A program made the translations under genes and the position numbers. Below are positions 46,744 through 60,953 of a stretch of DNA of 64,000 nucleotides, in pieces. Under the pieces are notes generated by a model. That model had not been told where the DNA came from. It did no database searches and worked only from the letters and a program-made list of their open reading frames with translations. Positions within the stretch are counted from its first letter, which is position 1, and every line of letters starts with the position of its first letter. The DNA comes from Chaenocephalus aceratus (taxonomy: Eukaryota > Chordata > Actinopteri > Perciformes > Channichthyidae), in assembly GCA_023974075.1 (NCBI GenBank), contig CM043801.1, forward strand, positions 24,099,236 through 24,163,235, in the 5' to 3' direction.

Positions 46744-49700
46744 TGTGCCCCGGGATTGAATCCAGCAGCTTTATTAAGTTCCTAGCAGGGCATCACCTCA
46801 CGGGAATTAAACAGCCTGCACAGGGGGAGGAGCCATAAGATCTGCTTGCTGTGCAAACAGTTTCACCGTTGCACAAAGTGAGATAGTAACTCAGTCAGCC
46901 TCAGCATCATATCAGAGCTTCGATAACACGCTGGAGCATGCACAATATTGTTTACAAAACCACTGCACAACTCCACATTAAATTATTATGCGGTCATGTA
47001 ATAGACTTGTTAACTATCTTATCTTATATTATATTACTTACCCCATTCAAAAAGTAGATATTATAGAAGATGCAACATACCTTGTGTTAGTATCAGCGGA
47101 AATCTCAGCAACTATTCAAGTACAATTATTAACTGTATGATGTTATGCTACTTTAAATGTATACCTCCATTCCAGTAGAAACATATTTTTAATTCATTTC
47201 ATTCATAGATATATTTACTGTATATATATTTACTGTACAAACACATATAACCACAACATATCATCATTACAAATGATGAGGCATTGGAATAAAGTAGTAC
47301 ACAACATAGTATTTGACTTGTGACTTGTTATGGTGCATCCTGTCAGAGCTATCGTTGTTAGCTTCAATAATCAGAGTTAGCATGCACTAACATTTTTAAA
47401 TGCAATCATGCCAGATCCCAATCTTAAATAAACTGGATGCAATGTGTCATGTAAACACTCTTTGCAAATAAAACATCTATGCTCATTCTGGCTTTTACTG
47501 GAGAATCTTAAACTATAAAATCATTAAGTGAAATATTTATCATCAATCGTCAATTTAATTGTCAGTCAGAGAGAAAATTCCATGGCCAAAATCGATCAGC
47601 TTTGCTCTGTTTAGAGATGCTTGAGGTACTGAGGGAATACTTTTAAATGTAAAGCCAGTGACCCATGCAGCACATGCACAAAGAAACACAATGCATATTT
47701 ACTTTGTGTGACCAAACCTAATGATGCATTCAATGAAATCTGTAAGTGACCTTGCTCTGAAGGAACAGTCCCTGGAGTTTTCATGCAGTAATTTGTTTCA
47801 TGAGTTAATATTTGCCTTAAAAATCCTTCATGCGCCTTTAGGCCAACACGAGCTATGTTCACCAACAAACCACAAGAAGTTCAAGAGGAAAGTGAAGGTG
47901 AATTTGATATAATAAAAGGTGTGTTGGAAAAATAACTACTTCTCATCTTAAGCAAAATGCATTAAATGGGGTTTTCTTTTTGGAAATAATTGAATAGATT
48001 GAACATAAACTTCTTTATATTCCTTATTTTTAAGTCTTTTTTTCTTATCTGTCTTAACCATTGACGTGAATAAAATACAAATATTGCTCTACATGTGAAC
48101 AAAAGATAACATAGACATACACACACGGACACACACACACATAACAAACGTTTAACATGTGTAGAATCGGAAATGTATTGAACATACTGTACATAAATGA
48201 ATGATGTGCTGCCAGTACTTAACCTTTGCTCTGAATACTTCACCTGCTCTCCTAGAGACGGCCATGTGGGTGGTAGACGTAAACCTCTAGAATGTCAACA
48301 CGTAGAGGGGCTGTGAGGATATCACGAGTGCATACTGCAAACAACTGTGCATCACTATTAGAGTGACATGATCCTCCCTGTCGTCGGAGTCATCATTTCT
48401 TATGGAGATATATCGTCGCCACTTGCCAGTCTTCACCAATGCCAACTTGTATCCTCTTGCACATCCAGCAAAAGCAAGAGCAAAGGGCGGCACAGTTTTC
48501 ATGTTAAGAGAATCTTATATTCTAACATCCGCAGCTTATGGTTGGGGAAATATGAAGTTTTACTTTATAAAAATTGGGTATTCGAGGTCAAAAGTTCTCT
48601 TCCAATGTCAGTGCGCTTTGACTTTCAATTAAAAAAGCAAACAATAAGTCAACAGCATGGATAAGAGAGCAAGCAGTAGCACCTTATACTCACCATGCAA
48701 TTAGATACAACATGCACCATATGCATAATATCAGAATTATGCATGAGATCTGGTTTTATTTACAATGGTAAATATGGCCACTAGGCTTGCTCATTTTACA
48801 TTGAAATTTAAATATGCACACTATACAAACATGCATATTAATAAACCACATTAGTAATTATAAAACAGTTTCTCAGTATCGTACAGAGTTCTTTTCCTTT
48901 ATCCTGTTTCGATAGCTCCTCCAGGCGTCACACACATCAGAGGAGTCACTTCTTTACTAATTAAAAGCTTGCCTTAATTTTACAGACTTGCATGCATTTA
49001 AATTACACTTGAGTCAATTAGTGTTTGTTGATACAGTGTGATATCTGTTTGATCAGAGAGCTGTCCTCCAGATAAGGTTACGTTGTTTTAAGTTATTTGT
49101 TAAAGCGCAATTCTTAATTTTGGTAAGAGCGATCTGTAGCATTCGAATTCTGTGTTACAACCAATGCAATTTAAGTGAGTTGAGAACAACATACATTTGC
49201 TACTGATCAACCAGAGTGCTTGTTCTTATCACTCAAATATGTAAAGAAGCTATCGTACAATTGAATCATGTGCATACATTCTAACATAACAAATTATGAA
49301 ACAGGTCAAATCAGTGTAATTCAAAACATATCTTTTTTTAAATAAATAATTCAGACTGCCACCGTGGGGATTTACCAAAGGCAGCATAAGCAGAGTGTCT
49401 CTGGTAGAAAACATGTTTTCCTTGCTGAGTTAATAGCGCCATGCTTCGTTAGACACAAGCTATCGCCTTTGTTAGCTCAGCACTGTGCCAAGTTTTCGAC
49501 ATGCCAGAGTGAAGAGAATCACAACATTGTTATATAATCTATAGGCTTGACAGGGAGCCAAATCAGGGACCTCCTCTTGAAAGACAGGACATGTTAAAGG
49601 TTTGATTCTTATTGAAGTAAATGAACCAAAGGGGAATCTGCCCCCATGCTCGTTTAACCTTTGACACAGAGAGAAAAACATGCTGTTAACTGTAAGATCT

Positions 49701-49984
49701 GGTAATCCTGCAATCATGCAAGAGGATGGCACAGTTAGCATGTGCACGCATCCAGCACACATGCAACCAGAATAGTTTACCAGGGATAGTGAAGATGATT
49801 TATTCTTACAAGGCACATGGAGAAAATGTCCAGTGATTAAACTTCTCTGTACAGTTAACGGCTGCATCTTCTCTCACTTCCTCTTGATTATGTAAAATAG
49901 ATATAGCTGCAAAGAAAATCAAATAGATGCAGAGCCATTGGACTGCATGGGATTATGACACACGCACATACAATGTACTCGAAA
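46744..49984. other. Upstream region of aqp4, no further gene recognised
   Basis: The aqp4 promoter must lie near the left side of this stretch. On the gene's strand a TTAATAAAG word sits about 30 bp before the first ATG, and a pyrimidine-rich CTCCTCCCCC about 90 bp before it, neither decisive. Short AT tandem words occur at 47210-47240. The minus-strand open frame at 48287-48502 has no family resemblance I can name. Confidence 0.4.
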
Positions 49985-50345
49985 GCAGTGGTTCTCAACT
50001 GGTCAGGCCTCGGGACCCACTTTTTTCCTTGTCAATAAATCGCGACCCACAATTTTGAACCGCTCAAATCTATTCAACAAAAAATCAGCATACAATTGTA
50101 ATTAAAGTGAAGTACAGGGCATATATCCTTATATCCCTTCACAGAACTAAAGTATGCTTTTAAAGAAAGTTTAATCTGATGATGGTCATTACGTTTCTAG
50201 AATCAAAGTTGAACTGTATAACAAAAAAAGGCACACTTGACTTTTATTCAATAAAAAGGCAGACTTGGAGACAATCCTGCAAATTCACCACAAGTGAAAA
50301 CGTGTCATTCTGAAAACCCAACCCCAGCAGGGGGTCTGGGGGGCA
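49985..50345. mobile_element. hAT-like repeat fragment
   Basis: Starts CAGTGGTTCTCAACTGGT followed by CGGGACCCAC and TCGCGACCCACA, the signature of a widespread vertebrate hAT group. At 50325-50352 a near-palindrome GGGGTCTGGGG/CAGACCCC occurs, often seen in fish repeats. Similar TGAGAACCACTG remnants occur at about 36332-36343. Confidence 0.6.
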
Positions 50346-52836
50346 GACCCCTCCAGGAAAAATGTTGAAATACTAACATATACACTATGCATTCTGGTAC
50401 ACTCTGAGAAGAAAATAACTAAATCTATTACTACCCGACATATTCAATAATATTTGATGCCATTGTTTGTGTTTCACTTCGTTCTGACAGCTGAACCTGC
50501 TGCTCCACACAGAGAGAAGAGCAAAGAGGAGATAGTCTGTGTGAATGACTTTCAATTGTGGGTAAGGGTAGATAGCTCCTATTGTTCTGTGACCTGTCAA
50601 TCATCAAACCGGGGGTCATATTTCATTACGTGTTCATTTTTATCTGAAGTTGTACCCATGGATGTATAAAGAGTAGTTCTCCCTCAAAGTTATTCTCCGT
50701 GGGGACTTCCGGCCACAATCTTGATTTCTGATTGGCCAGAAGACTCAAAAAACATCAGCAAATATGTTTTATTGAGAAGATTATCACTACGTGACAGAAG
50801 TTTTCAAAACCGTTGATGTTCTCCGGCATTTCCATCCAACGCCTACTGCATGCGCAGCGTTAAAAAATGTAAATAAAGATCAGTAAAGGAACCGAACAGC
50901 AACAAAAACATGCTCTTGTAATGTTTATAGTCAAAGTGTGTGTGTGCCGCACAGTTATTTGTATCTGCTCCAACATTAAATGGGTTCTTCCTCAGCCAAC
51001 GCTACACTCTTTAACCAGGTTTTATATAATGTAAATTGAGCCAGTGATTGTCCCATGAACGTGCCAATAAAACAAATAACCAAACAAACAATAAATGTAT
51101 AGATGTATTTGAACCTCCACCATGGAGCTCATGTTTTTAGTTTCTTTGTTGATCTCATCAAGGAAAGTCAGGGGATTATTACTTAGTTCAACCAGGATCT
51201 TACAGTGTCATATTGTAGGCCAAAAGTAATTCCAGTGGATTTTCTGAAAAGCTGAGATGCCTTTTGTGAACTTTTGTGTTAGTGGGATTGACTCACTGCA
51301 ACATATAATCAATGTAGTCTTAAAAAAAGAGTTGGCTGGCAAGGCTCTGCTCACTCTTATTGTCAGTTTATACACTTCACACTGCAAGCACCACTGCACT
51401 CGGTTGCTGCTCCTGTAGTATTTAATCAGCCTCACCTCTAGGCCAAGACTTTTAAGTTTTACTGCAGGGAAATACTTTGTTATAGTCCTTCCCAATCTCC
51501 CTGTGTGCAGCCTCGAGTGAACGCTGCAGGGTGTGATGACACAGGGCCTAAATGCTAAACATTAACTGCTTATACTCAGTTTGCACATATCAATAAAACT
51601 TTTCCCTGTGAGTCCACCGACGAAAATGTAATTAGTTCCAGTAGCTGGCCGTCTGAGACGATCCTATGCTCCATAAACACACACGTACACTTTCTCTTTC
51701 CTGCACTCTCCCTTTCTCTCTCTGTTTCTCCCTGTCCGTCTCTCAGAAGCATTCAAAAGACCTTGATATTAGTGCTTTTGGACAAAAACAACTTGACAAG
51801 ATCCCAATGTTTTCTGCTGTGGGGAGAGGGCACATTCCATGCAAGCTTCATTACTCCTATTCAATCACCCGAGAGGATATCGATGTTCTACTTGAGCTAA
51901 CTTGAGCAAAAGGCATCATTGCTGTGGAACGAATATAGAGCTAAAAAAAACAACAATATGTTTATTGAATTCAAGTAACTTTTCATCCTTTTTTTCAAGA
52001 CTTTTAGTCATTTTTATAAAAGAACATAACATGTACCTTAACATATCATACCTAAATGGGGAAAATTCATTCACAGTGTGTTCAGCTCACTAATTAAAAT
52101 AAATACTATGACTATATTTGACCCGTCAGTGTGTTATGGCAGCTTCTATGAGTGAGGGTAGCCTACTTTGCCTTCACCCATCTTACCACAGAGCCAGGGA
52201 GTCCCCCCCTAGTGGAGAATGCTGGTCCTAAATCATCCTGCCATTCAGTGCCACTTCATTCTCAGTAGATGAAGAACAGTGTGACCATTGTGCCGCTTGA
52301 TTGGGGCGGCCATCATAGGTTTGGAAAGGCTCAACGTAATTTACAAAGCATTAACATGCCTAGTGTTTGTACAGAGACATAACCATTGATGTCCAAGGGG
52401 GGGTTTGCCTGTAATCCCACACAGAACAGATAACTATTGTCCTGCATTGTTGTTTTCTGGTCGTCCCCATGTTCGCGACATGCAGGGCAGGAAATGTTAA
52501 TAAACCATTACAGAAAATGTCCCTACTAGAAGTGCAAAATGCGCACCATGAAGGCACAGAAAATCTATTTTCATTTAAAGAGACACACATTATTTTCAGG
52601 TATATTCTCCTTATAGATCACCTAGCTTGGATAACACTCCACACTCATTCCATGTGACGGTGCCATGAGGGGCTTTTACGAGAAAATCGCATCATCTTCG
52701 TCATAAGTCCTCACCTGCTGGGGATTTAGTTTAAAGACCTCTCTCTTTCGCTCTTGCTCTGTCTCGCTCATTCATTTTGACTTCAAAGAGATTTAGTGGC
52801 TTGATAAGATTTACCATTGCTAATACTGGAGTATTT
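50346..52836. other. Intergenic, no gene recognised
   Basis: A CCATGGATGTATAAAGAG word at 50658-50675 resembles termini of fish MITEs. Otherwise there is no exon or repeat that I can name. Confidence 0.4.
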
Positions 52837-53367
52837 GGATACTGTCTGAAAGCCTAGGAAACTACAGTATCCACTTATTTCTGGAGCTTTAGTGCTCACA
52901 ATGTATGTGAGCATTCAGACTACAAATAGAGAAGACAGCAGCATTTCGGTGTGATTACTCGGCTGGAAAACAACAAATAAGAAACTAGACAACAACAAAC
53001 ACAGTTTTCTCCATAGTTGCACATTTTACAAGATAGTACAAACATGCACAGTGGCATTGTGAGTTTGTCATACCCTGTCAACAGAATTTAATTGCAGGGC
53101 CGTTGGACACTTCTATTCCTGGGCAAACCCTTCTTGCCAAGCTTGTCCTGTTCTCTCAAGATCAGTTTGTTATATCGCCCAGTGAGCAAAGATCATAAAT
53201 ATCTTGCTTTCACAGCAACTAAGCACTGTTGAGTGATTTTGTCTACATCTTTCCCTTTTTGATTTCCGCAAAGGGCAGGCGCATTAGAGGGGAACAAATT
53301 GTTCTCTGTTGTGGGAGGGCTGGTGTGAGTCAACATTGATACTTTCCTAGGCTTTCAGACAGTATCC
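52837..53367. repeat. 531-bp segment bounded by perfect 25-bp inverted repeats
   Basis: 52837-52861 and 53343-53367 are perfect reverse complements over 25 bp (beginning GGATACTGTCTGAAAGCC), enclosing 481 bp. Flanking target duplications are not evident. AGTATCCAC occurs once more just inside the left repeat (52865-52873). This could be a MITE or a locally inverted copy. Confidence 0.8.
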
Positions 53368-54101
53368 ACATATTGCTCATAGCCTCATACTGTAGACAGT
53401 ATCATATCAACTTCGGAGCCTCTTGTTACATTCAAGGAATTTGAGGTTCTAACTTTCCAGTTTGACACTTTTTGTGATTGATGTTTATTTCTAAATGAGT
53501 ACATGTCACAACTGGAGACTGTAAGTCCATGTTTTTTCTCGGTAACAACTACCAATTTGCAGCAAAAGATTGTGTTGGGAGGGACTATTTTCTTTACATT
53601 TCTATAATAAACAAAGTGGTGGGAGGTGTATAGAGATCCTTGTACTTAATCAAAAGGACCACACTGAAAATGAACTCCAATACAGGAAAAAGTTCTGCTA
53701 TCTATCAGTAATGGTGTAGGAAAGGCAGCAAAGTTCTGCAACATACATTTGGAATCATCTAAAATCTTTATATATGTTTTTAAATATTGAAGAGTTTCAC
53801 CTCTTTGAGCCTTTTGTTGTTGTTTTCAGCTAGCTTTATCATTATTCTGCTCCTTCATGTGCATGTGAATGTTTCTCCTTTTGTCCTTGTGTTAAAATTC
53901 AAAATTAAAAGTTTGCAACAACTTGTTCTCTTTGAGAGCGTTGACTAATTAAAAGGATTTCTGCCGGTTAAGGCCAACTAAGGACAGAGCCAATGAATGA
54001 ACAGGGCTACACAGTCTCTCAGCCTTTATTGAAAAACAGCCTTGAGGCCTTGTGCATTTTGAAATCCATCTTGAAGCACAAGCAAAATAAAAAGTAGACC
54101 T
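53368..54101. other. Intergenic, no gene recognised
   Basis: No exon or repeat recognised. Confidence 0.4.
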
Positions 54102-54130
54102 TTGTTGTTGTTGTTGTTGTTGTTGTTGTT
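54102..54130. repeat. (TTG)n microsatellite
   Basis: About nine perfect GTT units. Confidence 0.95.
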
Positions 54131-57100
54131 TCGTGAACTGTCAGGTTTTAAATGATGTATAATGGTAAGATGGGGGTTGAGATTAGGTAAAAAACATGAA
54201 AAACATGTCTATGCCTGCTCAGGGTCCTTGTTCTTCTTCTTTCTCTCCTCTGCCTCTAAAAAACAGCATTGCTGGATTCACATTGATATTCATCATGTGG
54301 TTCACAATTTGTAGGGGTGATGATTACACCATTTATTGTAAAGCATTATGAGACTGCTAACACTCTCCCTTATATTGACCTTGTGTTTCAAAGCTCAGCT
54401 TATAAATGACTTTCCTTACAGACATGACAAAAACAATAAGATTTGCCTTTGTAATGTCTTGGTTCTCTATATGCATAGCGCTAAAACTTTGAATTCAACA
54501 TCACTATGGTTGCTTGCCTTTCCTTTAAACCAAGAACCCCAACATAGTACCACATGGAGTTGTTGTGTGGCTTTTGTACTACACTTTTGTCACATGCAGA
54601 TGGGATTGTATGCTATGGGCCTCCACCAGAAAGACCTCAAAGCTGCTGATCAAAACTTCAAACTTAAACACATTTTTAACAGATTTTGTAGTTCAATGGC
54701 TGGATGTTCTTACTCGTGTTCCGATGCTATACTTGTCAAGCATGGCTTAAGAAAAACCATAGTGTACACAATCTCCTAAAACACTTGTGTATGTGTCATT
54801 TTGACACATGTAGACAGAATGAACACAGTCTCTCTCATTACCAAGCCTTGGTGGAGACAAGCTGTCAGGTTGAAACCCACAGGAGCCTACTGCAGATGCT
54901 GCAAACCATCAGCCTCAACTCTCAAAGTGCAGGAAATGGGATGTCTGCCAGCATCAGCATTAGAGGGAAAAGAAAAATATTTACAGGGAAAGCATTCAAA
55001 CTGAATTTTTGATTATAAGCCAACTCTTCAGTTTTCAATCTCTCACTGCTGCCAGTGGAGTGATTTAACCACCTCACTAATTGTGCTTAACTCAAAACGA
55101 GATTTCTAGATGTCTCAATAGCACAATCATCAATTTGGATCGCGACTGTTCAATGTGGGAAAAAACAAGATTGGTGTGATACACTTATTGTAGAAAATAA
55201 CGAGAGAGAGCAGGAGGGATAGAGGGAAAGAGAGAGAGAGAAATCCACCAAGGTGTCCACTGACAACGCCTGTATTGACCATTATGCTCAATATGTTGGC
55301 CATTATTATGAGTTAGAGCTTTCCTCGCTGTATTGATGGAGTTGTCAAGATGCTCTTGTTTAGTCCAAGGCCATCCAATTATATTCAAATCCCTGTGAAT
55401 AATGTTGAAATGTGACAATACAGAAACAAGAGTATAATGTTCACTCAGAAGCATTAATCACAATAAATCAACCCAAAAACATCCACACCTTTCATGACAG
55501 CTGAGTAGATATAAACAACATTACTATACTAATACTCATGCCATAGGTTTTTATACCACCAGTGTAGTGTAGTGCCGAGAGATAGGAGTCAGAGGCGGTG
55601 CAAGGAAGGTGCAAAAGGGTACTTTATTGGGGAGCAACTAATGTCATGTTATCTGGTTGCAGTCCGGGAAGAAGAGAGTGAAGTCAGGAGGGCACACACC
55701 ATATATAGAAAACACATAACATGTCCGTGTGGGAACAATACTCACCAGTGTATTAATAGGTGGTCACCACAACATGCATTGTTTTATTGATAGTTTTCTT
55801 CTATTTTAACCCAGATCTTACACTCTTACTAGGCTATATTCTCCATCGAGAATGAATGAGAGTAGGGAAGTTGAGGCTGGAGCCTATAGAAGAGGACTTT
55901 GAAGTGCACAAGACTAGCACCCACTAATGGTGAGTCCACAAACTAATAATGCGACTATGCTCTGGGCCTAAATCTGTGCATCGAACCATCAGCCTCAACT
56001 TTCGAAGTGCAATTTTCTCTCTGCTGTTGTATCATACTGTATGTTTGTTTCCGGCTGCAGCTGATGTGGAGTTTATTGTGTTTTTACTCCAGCGTTGTTT
56101 GAATTGGTGATGATTTATGTTGTAGTTGATTTAATACAAAGTGGCTATTTAATATGCTTGTTGCAGCCACTGTGTTGACAGTAGCCTTTTATTTCAATGG
56201 TGGTCAGCTTAATTATTGTCTGAGATGTATTGTCTTTGCTGGCTGTATATTCGTAATTGATAATCAGTTGCATTATTGGTTGAGACATTGGGGATTGGTA
56301 GAATGATGCTGTTTTACTTTACTGTTTAACTATTTGTTACTTTTGTCTAAGAAGCTACATTTTGACACAAATAGCTCTCTTTTCAAAACAATACCCTTAC
56401 ATACTTACTCAGCAAGTGTGGCTCAAGGTTGGTGGTGAAATGGCCGCTCCGCCACCATCAGTGAATTAATTTGTGTAATTGAGAAATGAAATATAAAGTG
56501 CTATATCCATTATTATAGAAATGTATAGTATAAATGCAGTATTCTTGCTATTTACTTAAGAATAATATTCTAGTACACGTTCTATCTCTGCTCATAAGGT
56601 GCAATACATCTATAAGGGCATCAGAGTTTAAAGGGAATACAATGACATGTTTAAACCAGAAGTGTTGCGAGGTAGCACTGCGTCAAAGCCCCAAACCCTC
56701 TCATTATTCATCTGTGACACACAAGCTCTCAAATTACCAAGGCCAGCTGATAGAGGAAATGCCACACACCCTTTAGTGTCATCCACACTCTCTGCTCCAT
56801 CCTGCTGTGCTGGTCACTGGAGTAAATGGAACCCCTTAAAAAAACATCACCTTCTTGTTTCAGAGCAGAATCACAAAACTTTCAATGGATTCTGGTTATG
56901 TCTTGTATGATGATGGGTCTTCCAAAATGGCAAATCCTGTATGGCACTGCAATAAAAACGGGGAAAACCAAAGTACTTATTACACAGACCAGGGACCATT
57001 CAAACTGATTGGATAGATCACAATCAGCCGAGGCTGCAGGACAATAAATAAGGCCATACACCTTAGACAATGTGTTTACAGAGATAGATACTTTTGTCTG

Positions 57101-57305
57101 CCTTTTGTTTTAAAGGTTCTTCCCCTTCTTTTATTTCACTTTAATAACGGTTTCCATAGCAAGACAGGAATAGAGCACATTTTTACAATTAATTTTTCTG
57201 GTAGCTTCTTTTACTAGCAATTCATTGAACATGTCATATTTAATAGGCCCTATGCTTTGGGTTTCCTTTTCCTATAGTGTGTTATATTGGTTGTTCAGCA
57301 TGTAT
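54131..57305. other. Intergenic, no gene recognised
   Basis: Open frames reach 143 codons (54348-54779) but resemble nothing I know and lack splice context. A 28-nt word at 54904-54931 recurs at 55984-56011 with two differences. GA-rich tract at about 55199-55242. Confidence 0.4.
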
Positions 57306-57680
57306 ATCCCAAAGCTCCCTCCAGAGGGAGTCCTTTGTTTACTTCCGTAACATAATTAATATTACATTATTAATTATATTATACAATATTCACAATAAAA
57401 CATTTGCGCTTCTATTGGCTAGCACTCGAACACATTGTATGTGATATTCTAAGGGGTGGGACATGGCTAAGCGGGTGACAAATCACAACAGAGCCGGCCA
57501 GCTAGCCAATCAGAGCAGACTGGGCTCTCGTTTCAGACACAGGGTAAAAAGAGGTGCTGCAGCACAGGCAGTGTGATACATATAAAGACCTTTTTGAACA
57601 TTTAAACATGAACATGTCACAGTAAAGGCACAAATTACAAATATCAACCTGAAAATTAGCATTATAAGTCCTTTTTAATA
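57306..57680. mobile_element. Dispersed DNA-transposon fragment
   Basis: Contains CTCCCTCCAGAGGGAGTC (a short palindrome), ATTGGCTAGCACTC, AGAGGTGCTGCAGCACAGGC, and ends with AACCTGAAAATTAGCATTAT. I recall this combination as a common teleost repeat. The termini are not defined. Confidence 0.5.
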
Positions 57681-60600
57681 TTTCAAGTTACTCTAGATCG
57701 TATTCATGAATGCAGCCCTATAGAGGCTTGATATACTTAAACAACTAATAGGATCTGGGGGAGAGCCATTCTTTAGCCTCGGTACCAAGCACGTACTTTC
57801 CTTTGCACTCTACGCCCCTGTGCACTCGTAGACTCTCACTTGCCAGCACTCCGCTGGTAACATTTTATTCCAATTCATTTTCTAAAAATAGACTGACATT
57901 GGAGTCGGGCCCACCAAAATGAAACATCTATCTCTTGCTTATTTCATCTATCACCTTGCTGACAGTAGGCCTATATTTAAGCTGCATGGTGGTCTAAAAT
58001 ACAGACGAAGGCTTTGCATGAACTGCCCACAGGGCAACAGATGTCCTGAGCTCCAGCCTATCAAGCTAATCATTAAACAACAGGAACCCCAAAGGCAAAC
58101 TAACTACAAAGACTAAGAACATTGATCACACCACATCTGTTGGTTAATTGGGAATTCAACAGATTTTACACAGATAATGTTGATCAATTTACTCATCAGG
58201 GGTTGTACTGCTCCATCTGTGAAAACAGTAATACAATGCCTTCTGTGGGATATTTAAAAAGTCTGAGAAAACAACTCTGATGATGTTATCTGATGTATCG
58301 TAAAATCTGAGAAATAGCCTGTGTGCCTATGTAGCATTAATGAAAGTGTAGGATCCGATGTCTGTAGAACTTCACCCATACCAGGGACTTAAAATGAGGA
58401 ATAACTCAGCCTCTGCAAATCAATTTTGATCATTTGTTTGTCTTGTATTCAAGAAACAAAAATTGTAAACAGTTGCAAAAGGAAATAAGAATCAGTCTCT
58501 CAGCATAATTATTATTTATTCATATTTTAACACTTGGCATATAGGAGACTGGAGACACATGCTCTGCAGTATGTGTGAGTGCATAGATTCTCACTTTATC
58601 TTATTTCTAAAGAATTACCAGTTGATGTATTCCATGGAGTATGGAGGGTTTCTTTGTGCATGCATTGTTAATGTTTACAGTATAGATCTATAGCCGCAGG
58701 TTCGGAAACAGCAGCTACACTTGTAGAAAAATACAGTCGGAATCGAGTATCATTGTTTGAATCACTTGACTTAAAACCTTTATCCTCTGGTGCAGCAAAA
58801 TTGTTCTCCACTGCCTCGGTTTATCCAGTTCTTTAGCATCTTTTTCTTTACATCTATTAATCTCCTCTCCTTCAGTGTCTCTCTCAGATTTCCTTTCTGG
58901 TTCCATGTTCTATTGTTTGCCTGGATTATAACGTGTCAATAAAAAAACCTCCTAAAATGTCAATAATGTTGTATTTAATCCGCGATTAAAATGTCCATCA
59001 TCATGACAGATATTTACAGTATGTATAAATACCTTGGCGTAGGCTGTAAAATGTTTTGTATTTTATGAAAAGAGTGTGGTGAAAAATCCAAAATACACTG
59101 TCAATATAAATGGAATAACAGTCAACTATATTCAAATAAGTATTTAATATTTCATAATCAGTAAGTCTCAAACAAGTTATTTGTTGTCCTTTACATACAG
59201 TATATGAGCATGTTCCCCATTTGTGCTACAACAAGCCTGAAGAATAGATTGTTAACATGATGCAGATGCTGTGTGAAGCCTCAGGATGGCGCCAGTGTGC
59301 TTTGAAACACCAAGAGCCCCACCACCTACAGATTCCACACAGACCCACACAGCTTTACACACTGAGTGACAACTCCAGTGGCATTATATAATATTAACTT
59401 AATGTGTATGTGCTGTCACAGTACAAGCTCCCTGCCTGCTTTCTAAAGCTATTCATATTTGTATCACTCTTTTCCCTCCATTACCAGGATGATAGCTTTG
59501 CAGTTGTACCAATTATATCTCGCCCTGTGATACTTCCGATAGTCATTGTCTGTACACAAGTGCATTTTAATGTGTAAAATAAGGACTTGAGAGTGATAAT
59601 AGTTGAGCAAACTTTAAAAGCTTCAAAGACGTAACTCTTAACCCCACTTTACATTCACCTCTCGTGTAGCTTTAAAAAGTGAGGTCGATGTTAATCTAAC
59701 AAGCTGTTGGTTTGAGGCATTGTTAGGTAGCTAACTGGGACACATACAAATGTAATTAAGCAACCTATTTCCTTATTCAAGGCCACCACTATTTGATGTT
59801 TGGTGAATTATGCTTTTCCGTTTCTTGCTGAGAGTTGGAAAAAACAACAAAATCTCACCACGAATGTGAAGCTACAGTTGGTCCACTTACCCTGGAAACA
59901 AGGGAAAACAACACAATTTCCTATGTATTAGGGTACAAAAACAAATCAAAATGTTATCAAAATGGCAAAATGGAGTACTACAATATCCTAATGCAGGAGG
60001 TGCAATATTTGTCAAAGCTAAATATATATAATATATTTTTATGGATTACTTCAACAGAAAAACAAACAATTGCCATTTATTTTGAGAGTCAATTAATGAT
60101 TAAATGATACTAAGTCCCAATCATGAGCCTTACTATACGATTGAATCACCTTTTATAACCTTCAATATAGACCGTTAGCAAAAAGGATGCTACCTATTTA
60201 ACATGGCTCCTTTATGCCTGAGAACTGCATAATTGGTATCCTTAAGTGAATATTTTAGAGAGCATGCAAAGGAGGAATATTTCCCTGTGGTGACATATAT
60301 TTGACGCAGAACAAAAATGACATTTTCTTCCCCACATGGTTCAACTGCCAAGTATGAAGCGCAGAAAATAACTTTTCTCGCTGAGACGGCTCTCTCAGCA
60401 TAGATCCTAACACAAAGGTCTTCACACTGTTTTTTATACAGCATCGACACATGTATACCGAGGCTACTCACACTGTGTGTATTCACGGTCAAAAGCCAAA
60501 ATATCCTCCAGCATGGAGACGTGCATCTGTGCCAGTTTTATTTCAGCAAATTTCAATACTCTCCAGCAGCAAGACTTCCCAATGAACTTTACAGGGTATT

Positions 60601-60894
60601 GATATTTTGTTGGGGATATTTGTGAACACAGGATGCGTGCTGCTGAGATGGGGTAGATTGGGTTGTGATTTTGAAATGGTGGAACTGTAAGAGTGGTCTG
60701 CTTTTGGAAGTAGGTGCAAGGTAGTTGTGTTTGTAGAAAGGGGGACTGAGGGATCGCTCCCTGGTGTAAGTAGATGTGACAGCTCCTCACCCAGGAGAGC
60801 ACTTGTACTGAGCACACACTGGAGGCCAGCAGGGCCACCTGTCACACAGATCTGTGACTAAAGAACTCTATTAGCGAACAAGCACCCTGGGGTA
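57681..60894. other. Intergenic, no gene recognised
   Basis: AT-rich non-coding sequence; no exon, RNA gene or named repeat seen. Confidence 0.4.
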
Positions 60895-60953
60895 ACACAC
60901 ACACACATGCACACACACACGCACACACGCACACACACACATGCACGCACACA
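60895..60953. repeat. Imperfect (CA)n microsatellite
   Basis: CA repeat interrupted by TG and G insertions (CACATGCACA, CACACGCACA). Confidence 0.9.

Noticed and set aside
48287..48502. Minus-strand frame beginning MKTVPPFALAFAGCARG
   Set aside because: No domain or repeat family recognised and no splice context; left unannotated.
54348..54779. 143-codon open frame on plus
   Set aside because: No recognisable domain, no splice support, and length is within chance for AT-balanced non-coding DNA of this size.
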